From Microbacterium sp. Leaf320 (GTDB lineage: Bacteria > Actinomycetota > Actinomycetes > Actinomycetales > Microbacteriaceae), in NCBI RefSeq assembly GCF_001423485.1, contig NZ_LMOD01000002.1, positions 826,520-890,519 of the forward strand: a stretch of 64,000 bases of DNA, given 5' to 3'. This document shows, piece after piece, positions 17,101 through 26,137 of the stretch. Position 1 is the first letter of the stretch, and each line of letters starts with the position of its first letter. The notes below the pieces were generated by a model. It was not told the DNA's origin. It worked only from the letters and a program-made list of their open reading frames with translations, and searched no databases. The translations under genes and the position numbers were made by a program.

Positions 17101-17590
17101 CGAGTTCGGTACCGTCAGCGACAAGTCCGGCCTCGGCGTCGAGCGCAACGTGTTCCGGTACCGTCCGGTCGCCGCCGACGTGCGCATTGCGGAGACCGCG
17201 GCTCTGGCCGACGGCATCCGCGTGATCGCCGCCGCTCTGCGCAGTGGCAGCCCGTTCACGGTGTCTGCTCCTGCTCTGCCGTCGCGGGTCGAGAAGGCGC
17301 TGCGCGCCCAGGGCATCACCGTGACGCACGAGAAGGATGCAGCGTGGGTCAAGCGCTTCGCCAAGGCTGCGGCGAAGGCCGAGCACAGCTGGCAGCGGGT
17401 GCGCCTCGTCGGCGGCGATGCGTCTGCTCTGTTCGAAGCCCTGGGCGGCACTCCCGATGTCGCCGTCTGGTCGCACGCCGTCACGGGTGCCGGACGCGTC
17501 GAGATGCTGCCGTTCCTGCACGAGCAGGCCGTGTCGATCACGAATCACCGGTTCGGGAACCCCACCACCCTGTCGGAGGGCCTGATCTGA
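14114..17590 (+). CDS. putA: Bifunctional proline dehydrogenase/L-glutamate gamma-semialdehyde dehydrogenase
   Basis: PutA oxidises proline to glutamate in two steps, with FAD and then NAD+. The 1158-aa protein has a PRODH barrel (about residues 75-440; VRVVKGANLAMEEVDSK, flavin and substrate site) and an ALDH domain (about 500-955). The ALDH domain shows TPPWNFPVAIP, the general-base Glu in LAETSGKNA near 720, and the catalytic Cys755 in GHAGQKCSA. There is no N-terminal DNA-binding RHH domain, so it is not a self-repressor. About 190 C-terminal residues follow the ALDH domain without clear assignment. The ATG at 14114 has a GGAAGG site; the long open frame upstream overlaps lysR antisense. 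The neighbouring LysR gene probably regulates it. Confidence 0.94.
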   Translation: MTVVADTTTPDTTPRTEEVAALVQRWLAESETHPVEPAAQRLSEVLKDPNGLAFTVGFVDGVMRPEDLSVAGRALAELSEITPSLLPGYLRAAIKTGGFWAPKLPGVVVPISRRVLRAMVGHLVLDATPSKLGPAIAKLRKSGNRLNLNLLGEAVLGEREAGRRLQGTFDFLARKDVDYVSIKVSSVVSQLSMWSFDEAVADVVTKLTPLYELAATSEAAGKTKFINLDMEEFRDLDLTIAAFTSILDQPGFENLEAGIVLQAYLPDALGAMQRLQEWAAGRRAKGGAPIKVRVVKGANLAMEEVDSKVHGWPLATYGTKQDSDTNYKRVLDWSMTPDRLDAVRIGVAGHNLFDIAYTWLLAQARGVTDAVEYEMLLGMATGQAEAVRKDVGQLLLYTPVVNPAEFDVAIAYLVRRLEENASPENFMSAVFELASDPALLTRERERFERSLAGLEADRSVPSSNRVQDRAAEAAASDAVTTGFENQADSDPAIAANRAWGREILARSVDSTLGLDSIALAKVETTDELDGIFAAASAAAATWAALPAAERAAVLHRAGDELAARRGQLIEIMAHEAGKTIAEADPEVSEAIDFAHYYAERALDLETVDGAEFVPSKVTVVTPPWNFPVAIPAGGVLAGLASGSGVVIKPAKLTQRCGAVMVEALWAAGVPRDLLALVDLANRDLGTRLVASPEVDRVILTGAYETAQLFRSFRSDLPLLAETSGKNAIIVTPSADLDLAAADVARSAFGHAGQKCSAASLAILVGSVADSKRFERQLVDAVTSMRVGLPEDPATQMGPIIEPASGKLLTALTTLERGERWLVEPKKLDDEGKQWTPGVKIGVAPGSTTHLTEFFGPVLGIMRAKDLDEAIRLQNAVDYGLTAGIHSLDSDEVATWLDRVEAGNLYVNRGITGAIVQRQPFGGWKRSAVGAGAKAGGPNYLFGLGEWSPAELPASAPGAAVIPAVDALLAAAGSDLGAVEIEWLHRAAAADERAWTTEFGTVSDKSGLGVERNVFRYRPVAADVRIAETAALADGIRVIAAALRSGSPFTVSAPALPSRVEKALRAQGITVTHEKDAAWVKRFAKAAAKAEHSWQRVRLVGGDASALFEALGGTPDVAVWSHAVTGAGRVEMLPFLHEQAVSITNHRFGNPTTLSEGLI

Positions 17591-17612
17591 CCCCGTCGGT
17601 GACCATCTGAAA

Positions 17613-17658
17613 CGCCGAGGCCCCACCCTGCAGGCATCTGCAGGGTGGGGCCTCGGCG
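17613..17658 (+). terminator. Strong terminator hairpin after putA
   Basis: A 21-bp perfect stem (CGCCGAGGCCCCACC... left arm 17613-17633, right arm 17638-17658) with a GCAT loop separates putA from the convergent ABC permease gene. It could stop transcription from both sides. Confidence 0.9.
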
Positions 17659-17680
17659 ATGGAGGGGCTTCCGAGCGACG

Positions 17681-18799
17681 TCAGCCGCGCAGCGCCTCGC
17701 CGAGCTTCACCCGCGAGCCCATGCGCAGCAGCGAGTTCTCGTAGATCTTCGCGCCGACCACGATCGCCGCGACGCAGCTCGCGAGCAGGATCACCAGGCT
17801 CAGCAGCGGCTCCCACCACTGCGCCTCGCCCACGAACAGCCGCATCGGCATGCCGACCGGAGCCGAGAACGGCACGTACGACATGATCGTCAGCACCAGC
17901 GGGTTGTCGTTGAAGATGATCACGAGCACGTACGGCGCCATGATCAGCATCGTGATGGGGGTCGTCGTCGAGCCGATGTCCTCCTGGCGGGAGACCATCG
18001 ACGCCGCTGCGGCGAAGAGCGCCGCGAGCAGGATGAACCCGAAGAGGAAGAACACCGCGAACCAGATGATCGGGGCGCCGAGCGTCGACAGCACCTCGCG
18101 TTGGCCTGTCGCGATGAGGCCTATCGTGGCGACCGCGGCCAGAGCCAGGATCTGACCCATCGCCAGGATCGTGTTGCCGATCACCTTGCCGGCGAGCAGC
18201 GTCCGCGCCGAGATGGTCGACAGCAGGATCTCGACCACGCGGGTCTGCTTCTCCTCGACGATGCTCTGGGCGATCGTGCCTCCGAAGGTCGCGGCGGCAC
18301 CCATGAACACGATGCCGAACGCGATCGCGATGAAGTACCGCAGCAGCGGGTTGGTCGTCGCAGGTTCGAGGATCTCGACCGTCGGGGCCTGCGACAGCGC
18401 CGACACGAGAGAGGTCGGGGCGTCCTTGAGAGCGATCACGGTGAACCCGGTCGCGCCGTCGCCGGGGAGAACCGCGGCGTCGACCTTCTCGGAACGCACG
18501 AGCTCTTCGGCCGCGGCCTGGTCTGCCACTTCGGTGATCTCGACGGCGGGCAATGCCGACACGACGGATGCCGTCTCCGAGGTCACGGCCACGGGCATCG
18601 CATCGGTGTTCTTGCTCGCGAAGCCGCCGATCACGATGCCGGCGAGGGCGATGAGCAGCAGGACGCCCGTGGAGATCAGGAAGGCCTTGCTGCGCAGCTT
18701 CGAGCCGATCTCACGCTCGGCGACGAGCCAGATCATCGAGGCCTGCGAGCTTGCACCGGAGGCTGTGCCGGCGGATCCTGCGTTGTTCGAGGTGCTCAC
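17681..18799 (-). CDS. ABC transporter permease (NatB-like)
   Basis: The 372-aa permease has one TM helix near residue 40, an extracellular domain of about 130 residues, then five or six TM helices (MGAAATFGGTIAQSIVEEKQTRVVEILLS precedes them). This is the ABC-2/NatB layout of exporters for sodium, drugs or other small molecules; the substrate is unknown. The GTG at 18799 overlaps the ATPase stop by four bases (GTGA), so it is translated with the ATPase upstream. It forms the membrane half of the pair. Confidence 0.88.
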   Translation of the reverse strand: MSTSNNAGSAGTASGASSQASMIWLVAEREIGSKLRSKAFLISTGVLLLIALAGIVIGGFASKNTDAMPVAVTSETASVVSALPAVEITEVADQAAAEELVRSEKVDAAVLPGDGATGFTVIALKDAPTSLVSALSQAPTVEILEPATTNPLLRYFIAIAFGIVFMGAAATFGGTIAQSIVEEKQTRVVEILLSTISARTLLAGKVIGNTILAMGQILALAAVATIGLIATGQREVLSTLGAPIIWFAVFFLFGFILLAALFAAAASMVSRQEDIGSTTTPITMLIMAPYVLVIIFNDNPLVLTIMSYVPFSAPVGMPMRLFVGEAQWWEPLLSLVILLASCVAAIVVGAKIYENSLLRMGSRVKLGEALRG

Positions 18800-19692
18800 T
18801 GGATGACCTCCTTGAAGATCTGGGCGAGAGACGGATGCTTGGGGGCGAAGCTCGCCACGTCGCCGCGTTCGACGGCGGTGCGCAGCACGCGCTGCGCGAC
18901 CTCGGCGTCCTCGGCGTCGAACAGGGCGTAGCCGCCCTCGAAGTCGAGCACCGTGATGCCCGGCTCGGCTCGCAGCCACCCGGCGTCCCCGGCGGAGACC
19001 AGCTCGTACCGGCTGCCGGCGTGCTGTGCGCGGAGCGCATCGCGGGAACCGGATGCGCGGATGGTCCCCGCGGCGAGGATCACCAGGTCGTCGCACAGCC
19101 GCTCGACGACGTCGAGCTGATGCGAGGAGAACAGGATCGAGGCGCCCTTCGCGGCCGACGACTGCAGCACCGACGCCACGACGTCGACCGCGAGCGGGTC
19201 GAGGCCTGAGAACGGCTCGTCGAGGATCAGCACCTCGGGGTCGTGCACGAGGGCTGCCGCGATCTGGGCGCGCTGCTGGTTGCCGAGCGACAGCGACTCG
19301 ATCGTGTCGCCGAGGCGCTCCTCGAGCCCGAGCTCGGTCAGCAGGGCGGTCGCGCGGGTCGCGGCATCCGTCTTGCTGAAGCCGTGCAGACGGGCGAGAT
19401 ACACGATCTGCTCGAGCACCTTCATCTTGGGATACAGCCCGCGCTCCTCGGGCATGTAGCCGAAGTGTCGACGGTCGGCGCTGGTGAGCGCCTTGCCGTC
19501 GAGTTCGACATGGCCGCCGTCGGACCCGAGCAGCCCGAGGACGATCCGCATGGTCGTGGTCTTGCCTGCGCCGTTGCCGCCGACGAACCCGGTGAGACGC
19601 CCGGGGGCCACCTCGAACGAGACGTCGTCGAGCACACGCCGCGAGCCGTAGCTCTTGGTGATGCCGCTCAGTACGAGCTTTCCTGTGGTCAC
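18796..19692 (-). CDS. ABC transporter ATP-binding protein (NatA-like)
   Basis: This 298-aa ATPase powers the permease encoded right after it. It has Walker A GGNGAGKTTT (about residues 38-47), a signature read as LSLGNQQRAQ (the usual LSGGQ with L-G-N-Q), Walker B VLILDEPFSGLDP, and the switch histidine in FSSHQLDVVE. A C-terminal DUF4162-like tail of about 80 residues is typical of NatA-type exporters. The GTG at 19692 comes six bases after the stop of the small leader ORF 19699-19767, in the same frame, so expression may depend on that ORF. Confidence 0.9.
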   Translation of the reverse strand: MTTGKLVLSGITKSYGSRRVLDDVSFEVAPGRLTGFVGGNGAGKTTTMRIVLGLLGSDGGHVELDGKALTSADRRHFGYMPEERGLYPKMKVLEQIVYLARLHGFSKTDAATRATALLTELGLEERLGDTIESLSLGNQQRAQIAAALVHDPEVLILDEPFSGLDPLAVDVVASVLQSSAAKGASILFSSHQLDVVERLCDDLVILAAGTIRASGSRDALRAQHAGSRYELVSAGDAGWLRAEPGITVLDFEGGYALFDAEDAEVAQRVLRTAVERGDVASFAPKHPSLAQIFKEVIQ

Positions 19693-19698
19693 TTCGGC

Positions 19699-19767
19699 TT
19701 ACTCCGTTCGCTCAGTGCATCGCATGGTTCGCTCAGTGCATCGCATGGTTCGCTCAGTGCATCGCAT
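19699..19767 (-). CDS. Leaderless 22-aa leader peptide, three MRCTERT repeats
   Basis: The 63-bp tandem repeat encodes, on the minus strand, three exact copies of the heptapeptide MRCTERT followed by Glu and a TAA stop. A TAGCGT -10 box (19774-19779) stands exactly six bases before the ATG at 19767, so the transcript should begin at the start codon. Six bases separate its stop from the GTG of the ABC ATPase, and both are in the same frame. This arrangement fits a translated leader that couples to, or attenuates, the exporter genes. Every repeat starts with its own ATG. Whether it is translated is inferred; nothing similar is known to me by sequence. Confidence 0.6.
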   Translation of the reverse strand: MRCTERTMRCTERTMRCTERTE

Positions 19768-19769
19768 GA
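19707..19769. repeat. Three tandem 21-bp repeats upstream of the ABC exporter
   Basis: Units at 19707-19727, 19728-19748 and 19749-19769 of TTCGCTCAGTGCATCGCATGG are identical except for the last two bases. They form the body of the leader ORF on the minus strand. The rest of the 19693-19884 gap holds only the -10 box and no other gene. Confidence 0.9.
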
Positions 19770-19884
19770 CCTCACGCTATGGCGGGGCGCGGCACCGCGG
19801 CATCCCCCCTGTGGCGGATCTGTGCGGTGGATCCGCACCTCACCCGACCCAGCGCTCGTCCGCCGTGCGGGGGAGCTTCCTGCC

Positions 19885-21090
19885 TCAGCCGAGGAACAGG
19901 AACGAGAAGATGCCGAGCGCGAACGGGGCCATCGTCACCACGAGCATGACCCCGACGATGATGCCGACGATCACCCACGGGCTTCGGCGCTTGAGGCGCT
20001 GACCCGGAGGGGCGACACCGGGAGGAGGAGGGGTGAGCAGACCCTGCGGTGCCGCGAACGGCAGCGCCGGGGCTCCCGCGGGCCCCGGAGCTGCGGCCCC
20101 GTAGGCGGGGAGAGACGGATGCTGCGCGGCCGGCCCGGACAGTCGCAGCCGGTCGTCGCGCCACCGCGCCCACTGATCGAGCTTCGTCAGCAGAGCGCCG
20201 ACCGCGCCGAACAGCCACGCCCAGGTTGCCGGGTCGAGCGTCGACACCTCGCGGCGTGCGTAGAGGAAGAGCCAGTCGTCGACGATCTCGACATCGAGCT
20301 GCGCGGCGTGATCGATGAAGCGCGCCATGACGTCGGGAGTGAAGAGGTAGAGGGCGTCGACCTCGTAGCCCGCAGGGCAGAACAGCGAGAAGTAGCGGTC
20401 GAAGTCGCCCTCGAGCGAAAGTCGCTGGTCGCCGCTGAACGCACCGGCGACGGTGTTGCCGAGGGTGTTGTTGCCGAGCGCGTCGAGCACGATGTTCGGC
20501 AGGGGGACGTCGAGCTTGACGGCGACGTAGCCCCAGCGGTGCGTCTGCGACTGTTTGCCGTTGCTCGTCGTGTATTGATAGTTGCCGAACTCGACGAACC
20601 GGGGTTCGACCCCTCGGAGCACGTCGGTCGACATCCGGCTCGATCCGCTCGAGAAGATCATCCCCGGCAGAGGCGGGTCGTCGATGCGTTCGAAGTAGCT
20701 CATCGCGTTCGCTCCTGCGAAGCGCGCGAGGCGGAATCGTGTCAGATTGCGCGTGCGGATGCCTCGACGCACGAGCATCACGATTCCCACGGTGAGCCCC
20801 GCGAACAGCAGCAGGGCGAGGAGCCCGGCGACCGCGACCCCGGTGCCGCGTCCGATCGTGTACCCGAGGCCCAGGATCATGATGCCGATGACGGGCACCA
20901 CGCACAGCAGGGCGAATCCCACGGCGACCCACGCGACGATCTGCCCGGCGGAGGAGCGATCGGCGGCGCGCTGGGCGCGGGCGAACGCGTCGACCTCAGC
21001 GGGGTTCACCGGATCGAGCAGAGCGCGGGCGTCGAAATGACCGGCGGGAGTGCCGGCTGAAGGGACGGGCGCTGGTGCGGGAACGGTCAC
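19885..21090 (-). CDS. Membrane protein of unknown function, 401 aa
   Basis: The protein has two TM helices around residues 50-105 (WVAVGFALLCVVPVIGIMILGL and VAGLLALLLFAGLTVGIVMLV) and a soluble domain of about 190 residues with FERIDDPPLPGMIFSSG. A Pro/Ala-rich linker and a C-terminal TM helix follow. The central domain has the look of actinobacterial proteins of unassigned function. The GTG at 21090 is supported by a TAGCGT box (21097-21102) six bases upstream. It lies upstream of the ABC exporter, with the leader ORF in between. Confidence 0.75.
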   Translation of the reverse strand: MTVPAPAPVPSAGTPAGHFDARALLDPVNPAEVDAFARAQRAADRSSAGQIVAWVAVGFALLCVVPVIGIMILGLGYTIGRGTGVAVAGLLALLLFAGLTVGIVMLVRRGIRTRNLTRFRLARFAGANAMSYFERIDDPPLPGMIFSSGSSRMSTDVLRGVEPRFVEFGNYQYTTSNGKQSQTHRWGYVAVKLDVPLPNIVLDALGNNTLGNTVAGAFSGDQRLSLEGDFDRYFSLFCPAGYEVDALYLFTPDVMARFIDHAAQLDVEIVDDWLFLYARREVSTLDPATWAWLFGAVGALLTKLDQWARWRDDRLRLSGPAAQHPSLPAYGAAAPGPAGAPALPFAAPQGLLTPPPPGVAPPGQRLKRRSPWVIVGIIVGVMLVVTMAPFALGIFSFLFLG

Positions 21091-21124
21091 GCCCCCACGC
21101 TAGCCGAGCCGATCGGCAGAGGGC

Positions 21125-22297
21125 TCAGCGCCGCCCGGCGTGCAGCACGGTGCGCACGAGGAGACCGGCGACGAGCGCCCAGAACGCGGCGCTCACGCCC
21201 AGCAGCGAGATGCCCGATGCCGCCACCAGGAAGGTGACGACGGCGGGGATGCGCTCGCCGGGGTCGTCGATCGCCTGCTGCACCGATGCCCCGAACGCCC
21301 CGAAGAGCGCGAGCCCGGCGACCGCGGGGATCACGGCGTCGGGTGCGAGGAGGACGAGCGCGGCGAACGCGGCGGAGAACCCGCCGAGCACGAGATACGA
21401 GGCCCCGGTCGAGACGCCGGCCACCCAGCGCCGCTTCGGATCGGGGTCGGCGTCGGGGGAGGCCGCGAGCGCGGCGCTGATCGCCGCGAGGTTGATCGCG
21501 TGGCCCCCGGCCGTGGCGCCGAGCGCGGTGCCGAGACCGGTGACGAGCATGGCGGGGCGCCACGGAACCTCGTAGCCGAAGCTGCGCATGATCGCGATGC
21601 CCGGTACGTTCTGCGACGCCATCGTGACGATGAACAGCGGCAGAGCGACACCGATCATGGCGCCGAGCGTGAAGGTCGGTGCGGTGAGTTCGATGTGAGG
21701 GACCAGCAGGTCGGCGTCTACCGGAGCGCCCTCCTGGATGAGCGAGACGGTGACCACGACGGCCGCTGCGAGGAACGCGAGCGGGACGGCCCAGCGCGGT
21801 GCGAGACGGGCGAAGACCAGCCAGGTCAGCACGACCGGCACCACGCCCCACGGGTTGGCGACGAGACCGGTGATCGGCGCGAGGCACAGGGGCAGCAGGA
21901 CGCCGGCGAGCATCGCCTGCGCGATGGATGGAGGGATGCGCGCGATCAGCGCGCCCAGTGCGGGCCAGAGCGCCGTGAGCAGGATCAGTGCCGCCGCGAC
22001 GAGGAACGCGCCGACGGCCGCCGACCAGCCGCCCTCGACCACGCCGGTCGCGGCGAGCAGCGCGGCGCCGGGCGTCGACCAGGCGACGGTGATCGGCATC
22101 CGATACCGCCAGGCGAGCACGACGCACGCGAGTCCCATCGTGAGGCTGACCGCGAGCAGGCCGCTGGCCGCCTGCGCCGGTGTCGCGCCGACCGCGCTGA
22201 GGCCCGTGAGCACGACGGCGAACGAGCTCGTGAATCCGACCAGCGCGGTGACGATCCCGGCCAGGATCGGTCGGGAGAGGGGTGCGGCGGTCGGCAT
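21125..22297 (-). CDS. BenE-family benzoate/H+ symporter
   Basis: The 390-aa protein is hydrophobic throughout, with about 11-12 TM helices. It contains the BenE hallmarks VAWSTPGAALLAATG near residue 75 and GGHAINLAAISAALAA near residue 250. BenE proteins are thought to import benzoate or related aromatic acids; no aromatic degradation genes are seen here, so the true substrate is open. The ATG at 22297 has a TACGCT box (22304-22309) at six bases. Confidence 0.88.
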   Translation of the reverse strand: MPTAAPLSRPILAGIVTALVGFTSSFAVVLTGLSAVGATPAQAASGLLAVSLTMGLACVVLAWRYRMPITVAWSTPGAALLAATGVVEGGWSAAVGAFLVAAALILLTALWPALGALIARIPPSIAQAMLAGVLLPLCLAPITGLVANPWGVVPVVLTWLVFARLAPRWAVPLAFLAAAVVVTVSLIQEGAPVDADLLVPHIELTAPTFTLGAMIGVALPLFIVTMASQNVPGIAIMRSFGYEVPWRPAMLVTGLGTALGATAGGHAINLAAISAALAASPDADPDPKRRWVAGVSTGASYLVLGGFSAAFAALVLLAPDAVIPAVAGLALFGAFGASVQQAIDDPGERIPAVVTFLVAASGISLLGVSAAFWALVAGLLVRTVLHAGRR

Positions 22298-22321
22298 CCT
22301 CCGAGCGTATCGGGGCCGTGG

Positions 22322-23058
<737 letters not shown>

Positions 23059-23062
<4 letters not shown>

Positions 23063-24363
23063 GAGGTGGGACTCTTCTCGGTCACCTGGTCGGTCTGCGG
23101 GGCTGTGCCGGTCTGCGGGGCTGTGCCGCCCAGGGGAACGCGGGCGCGCACGCGAAGCCCGCCCGAGGGGCGAGGTGCCACCTCGAGGGTGCCGCCCGAT
23201 GCCGCGGCCCGCTCGCGCATGCCGAGCTGACCCAGACCCGGCCGCAGCACGGCGACCGCTCGACCGGTGTTGACGACCTCGACCTCGACGCCCCCGTCGT
23301 CGTAGCGGACGCGTACATCGGCCGTGGCACCGACTCCGGCGTGACGCCGGGCGTTCGTCAGCGACTCCTGCGTGATCCGGTAGAGGTTCACGGCGACGAC
23401 CGAGGGCACGGCGACCGGCTCGCCGATCACCGCGTAGTCGGTGGGGAGCCCCGCCTCGACCGACGCCTCGACCAGCGAGCGGATGTCGTCGAGGGTCACG
23501 GTCGACGCGGCATCCGGTGCCTCGCTGCCGGGTGAGCGCAGGGTCTCGAGCAGCTGCCGGAGCTCGTGGATGGCGTCGCGCGCCGACCCCTCGATGCCGG
23601 TCAGGATGCTCTTGGACTTCTCCGGATCCTGGTCGATCACGAGACGAGCGGCGCCCGCCTGCACGCCCATGACCGACACGTGATGGGCGACCACGTCATG
23701 CAGCTCACGGGCGATGCGCACGCGGTCGAGGGCGACGGCTTGAGCGGCTGTCACCTCGCGCTCCCTCTCGAGCTCGGCCGTGCGCTGTTCGAGCACCTGA
23801 CGCTCCTGCGCGGCATGCCACGAGCGCTCGCCGAAGTAGTACGCACCGCCGAAGTAGAGCACGTTCAGCAGCAGCTGGATGAGCATGAAGGCCAGATAGG
23901 GCGAGAGCAGGCCGGCTGCGACTTCGGCCTTGTCAGCCTCCTCGATCGCCTGGCGGTACATCGTGATGATGAGCCAGACGAACATGCCGACGATGATCGA
24001 GACGCGCACGATCATCGCGGCTCTGCGGTTGTTCATCCACGCGCCCACCGTGTACAGCGACACGAACATGGCGATGTTGCCGACGTAGATCTCGGGCACC
24101 TGGAACGAGATCGCGAGGAAGTAGGCGACGCACACCGCCACCGCGACGGGGCCGGGCCACCGACGCCGCACGCCGAGCGGCACGGTGACGGCGACCGCGT
24201 AGACGAGTGCGGTCCAGGGCTCAGCCCTGGTGTCGCCGTAGATCTCGGCGACCGTAGAGAGGGCGGCGCTCAGCACCGCGCCCACGAACATCACGGCGGC
24301 GAGAATGAGGTCGCTGCGCTGCTCGCGGACACTGGGCGTGCGGGTGAACGGCGCTGCGGGCAT
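23059..24363 (-). CDS. HisKA_3 sensor histidine kinase
   Basis: The 434-aa kinase has about five TM helices in residues 20-165 and no large extracellular domain, so it probably senses something in the membrane. A short coiled coil follows, then the dimerisation motif with the phospho-histidine in RIARELHDVVAHHVSVMG (near residue 230) and a GHKL ATPase domain with ESLTNARRHA and a LGMRERAAASGG segment. The ATG at 24363 has a TACGGT box (24370-24375) exactly six bases upstream. It pairs with the response regulator encoded next. The C-terminus contains a duplicated GTAPQT hexapeptide. Confidence 0.92.
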
Positions 24364-24476
24364 TCCCCCACCGTAGATCGAAGGCGGATGCTGCGGCATC
24401 CCCCGCACGGGGGATCACGTCACCGTCGTCACCGTCGTCGCCGTGGTCACCGCCGTCGATACTGGGAGAATCGACC

Positions 24477-25682
24477 GTGACCTCGACTCCGCCGCTCGCG
24501 ACGCCCCGGCTCGCGCCGCTGTATCTCGCCGGATTCACCACCGCGTTCGGCGCGCACGGCATCGCCGCCGCCCTCGGTGCCGAGACCGAGGACATCGGCT
24601 GGACACTGCTCGCGTTCGGCCTGACCCTCGCGCTGTACGACCTCGCCGAGGTGCTGCTCAAGCCGCTGTTCGGTGCGCTGAGCGACCGCATCGGCGTACG
24701 CCCCGTGATCATCGGAGGGCTTCTCGCGTTCTCGGCGTTCTCGGTCGTCGGTGCCGTCGTGCCGGGGATGCTCGGACTCGTGATCGGCCGGTTCGGTCAG
24801 GGTGCCGCGGCATCCGCCTTCTCGCCCTCGTCGTCGGCCGCGGTCGCCCGGCTCACCGACGATGCCACGCGGGGGAAGTACTTCGGTCGTTACGGCTCGT
24901 GGAAGAGCCTCGGCTACGCGCTCGGTCCGCTGCTGGGCGCGGTACTCGTAGTCTGGGGCGGCATGCCCGCGCTGTTCTGGGCACTCGCGGTGCTCGGACT
25001 CGCCGCCGCAGCCTGGGTCGCCCTGGCGGTGCCCGCGGTGCCGGTGCTGCCGCGCAAGCGCGTGACCCTCGTCGATCTGGGGCGAGAGCTCGCTGCCCCC
25101 GGCTTCCTCGTCCCCACTCTGGTGCTGGCCGCGACGACCGGGGCGCTCGCGGTCGCGGTCGGCTTCCTGCCGCTGCTCGGTCGCCAGGCCGGGCTCGACA
25201 CCGTGGGGAGCATGGCGATAGTGACCGTGCTCGCCATCGCATCGAGCGTCGCTCAGCCTTTCGTCGGCGCCGCACACGATCGGGGTCGCATCTCGGTGCG
25301 GCTCGGCACGGTCGGCGGGCTGCTCGTGATCGCCGCGGGTATCGCGCTCGCCGCGGTGACGCAGGTGCCGGTCGCGCTCGTCGCCACCGCGCTGCTGGTG
25401 GGCGTCGAGGTCGGCGTCGCGACGCCGATCGCGTTCTCGCACCTCGCAGCGACCACACCGCCTGAGCGCATGGGGCGCACCATGGGCAGCGCCGAGTTGG
25501 GGCGGGAGCTCGGGGACGCGGGCGGTCCGCTCGTCGCGGGGGCCGTGGCGACGGCATCCGTCCCGGGCCTGGGCCTCGGGGTCGTGGCGGCCCTCACAGC
25601 CGGTGCGGGCGTGCTCGCGCTGCTGGGCCTCCGGCGTCGCGCGGACTCGGTGACCTCGGACGGAGCCGAGCCGATCCCGTGA
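24477..25682 (+). CDS. MFS transporter
   Basis: The 401-aa permease has twelve predicted TM helices and the MFS motif region between TM2 and TM3 (LKPLFGALSDRIGVRP, near residue 62). It resembles the drug:H+ and sugar-export type MFS proteins of actinobacteria; the substrate is unknown. GTG start. The 110-base gap to the divergent sensor kinase contains CACCGTCGT tandem repeats (24420-24458) and GAGAAT five bases before the start. Confidence 0.85.
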   Translation: MTSTPPLATPRLAPLYLAGFTTAFGAHGIAAALGAETEDIGWTLLAFGLTLALYDLAEVLLKPLFGALSDRIGVRPVIIGGLLAFSAFSVVGAVVPGMLGLVIGRFGQGAAASAFSPSSSAAVARLTDDATRGKYFGRYGSWKSLGYALGPLLGAVLVVWGGMPALFWALAVLGLAAAAWVALAVPAVPVLPRKRVTLVDLGRELAAPGFLVPTLVLAATTGALAVAVGFLPLLGRQAGLDTVGSMAIVTVLAIASSVAQPFVGAAHDRGRISVRLGTVGGLLVIAAGIALAAVTQVPVALVATALLVGVEVGVATPIAFSHLAATTPPERMGRTMGSAELGRELGDAGGPLVAGAVATASVPGLGLGVVAALTAGAGVLALLGLRRRADSVTSDGAEPIP

Positions 25683-25708
25683 CGCCTCCGGATGCTCTTG
25701 ACGGCGCA

Positions 25709-25723
25709 CTTGCATTTTGCAAG
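25709..25723. promoter_or_regulatory. Palindrome before the VOC/HxlR operon
   Basis: CTTGCA-TTT-TGCAAG is a perfect inverted repeat ten bases before the VOC gene start, in the place of an operator or promoter. The HxlR-type regulator encoded second in the operon is a plausible autoregulator binding here. Confidence 0.5.
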
Positions 25724-25732
25724 CATCAGCAC

Positions 25733-26137
25733 ATGAGCCTCTTCATCACCTGCCCGGTCGCGAGCGTCGACCGGGCCACAGCGTTCTACACCGCCCTCGG
25801 CTGGACCCTCAACGCCGAGATGTCCGATCACAACGTGTCGTGCTTCGCGATCGCGCCCGACCAGTACGTCATGCTCGGCAGTCGCGAGATGTACGCGAGC
25901 GTCGGCGGCACCGAGGATGTGATCGGCGGACCGGACACCCCGTCGAAGGTCACGGTCTCGTTCGATCTCGACAGTCGGGAGGCTGTCGATGCTCTCGTCG
26001 AGCGCGCCGCTGCCGCCGGTGGGCGCGTCGGCGACACCGACGACTACCCGTTCATGTACCAGCGCCAGTTCGACGACCCAGACGGCTATCACTACTCGCC
26101 GTTCTGGATGAAGCCGGACTCCGATCAGAACGCGTGA
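25733..26137 (+). CDS. VOC-superfamily (glyoxalase-like) protein
   Basis: The 134-aa product has the paired beta-alpha-beta-beta-beta modules of the vicinal oxygen chelate fold: PVASVDRATAFYTALGW at the start and FDDPDGYHYSPFWM at the end, where metal ligands usually sit. It could be a dioxygenase-, glyoxalase- or resistance-type protein; the sequence does not decide. The ATG at 25733 is the first one giving a full fold. Its stop overlaps the GTG of the HxlR regulator, so the two are coexpressed. Confidence 0.85.
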   Translation: MSLFITCPVASVDRATAFYTALGWTLNAEMSDHNVSCFAIAPDQYVMLGSREMYASVGGTEDVIGGPDTPSKVTVSFDLDSREAVDALVERAAAAGGRVGDTDDYPFMYQRQFDDPDGYHYSPFWMKPDSDQNA

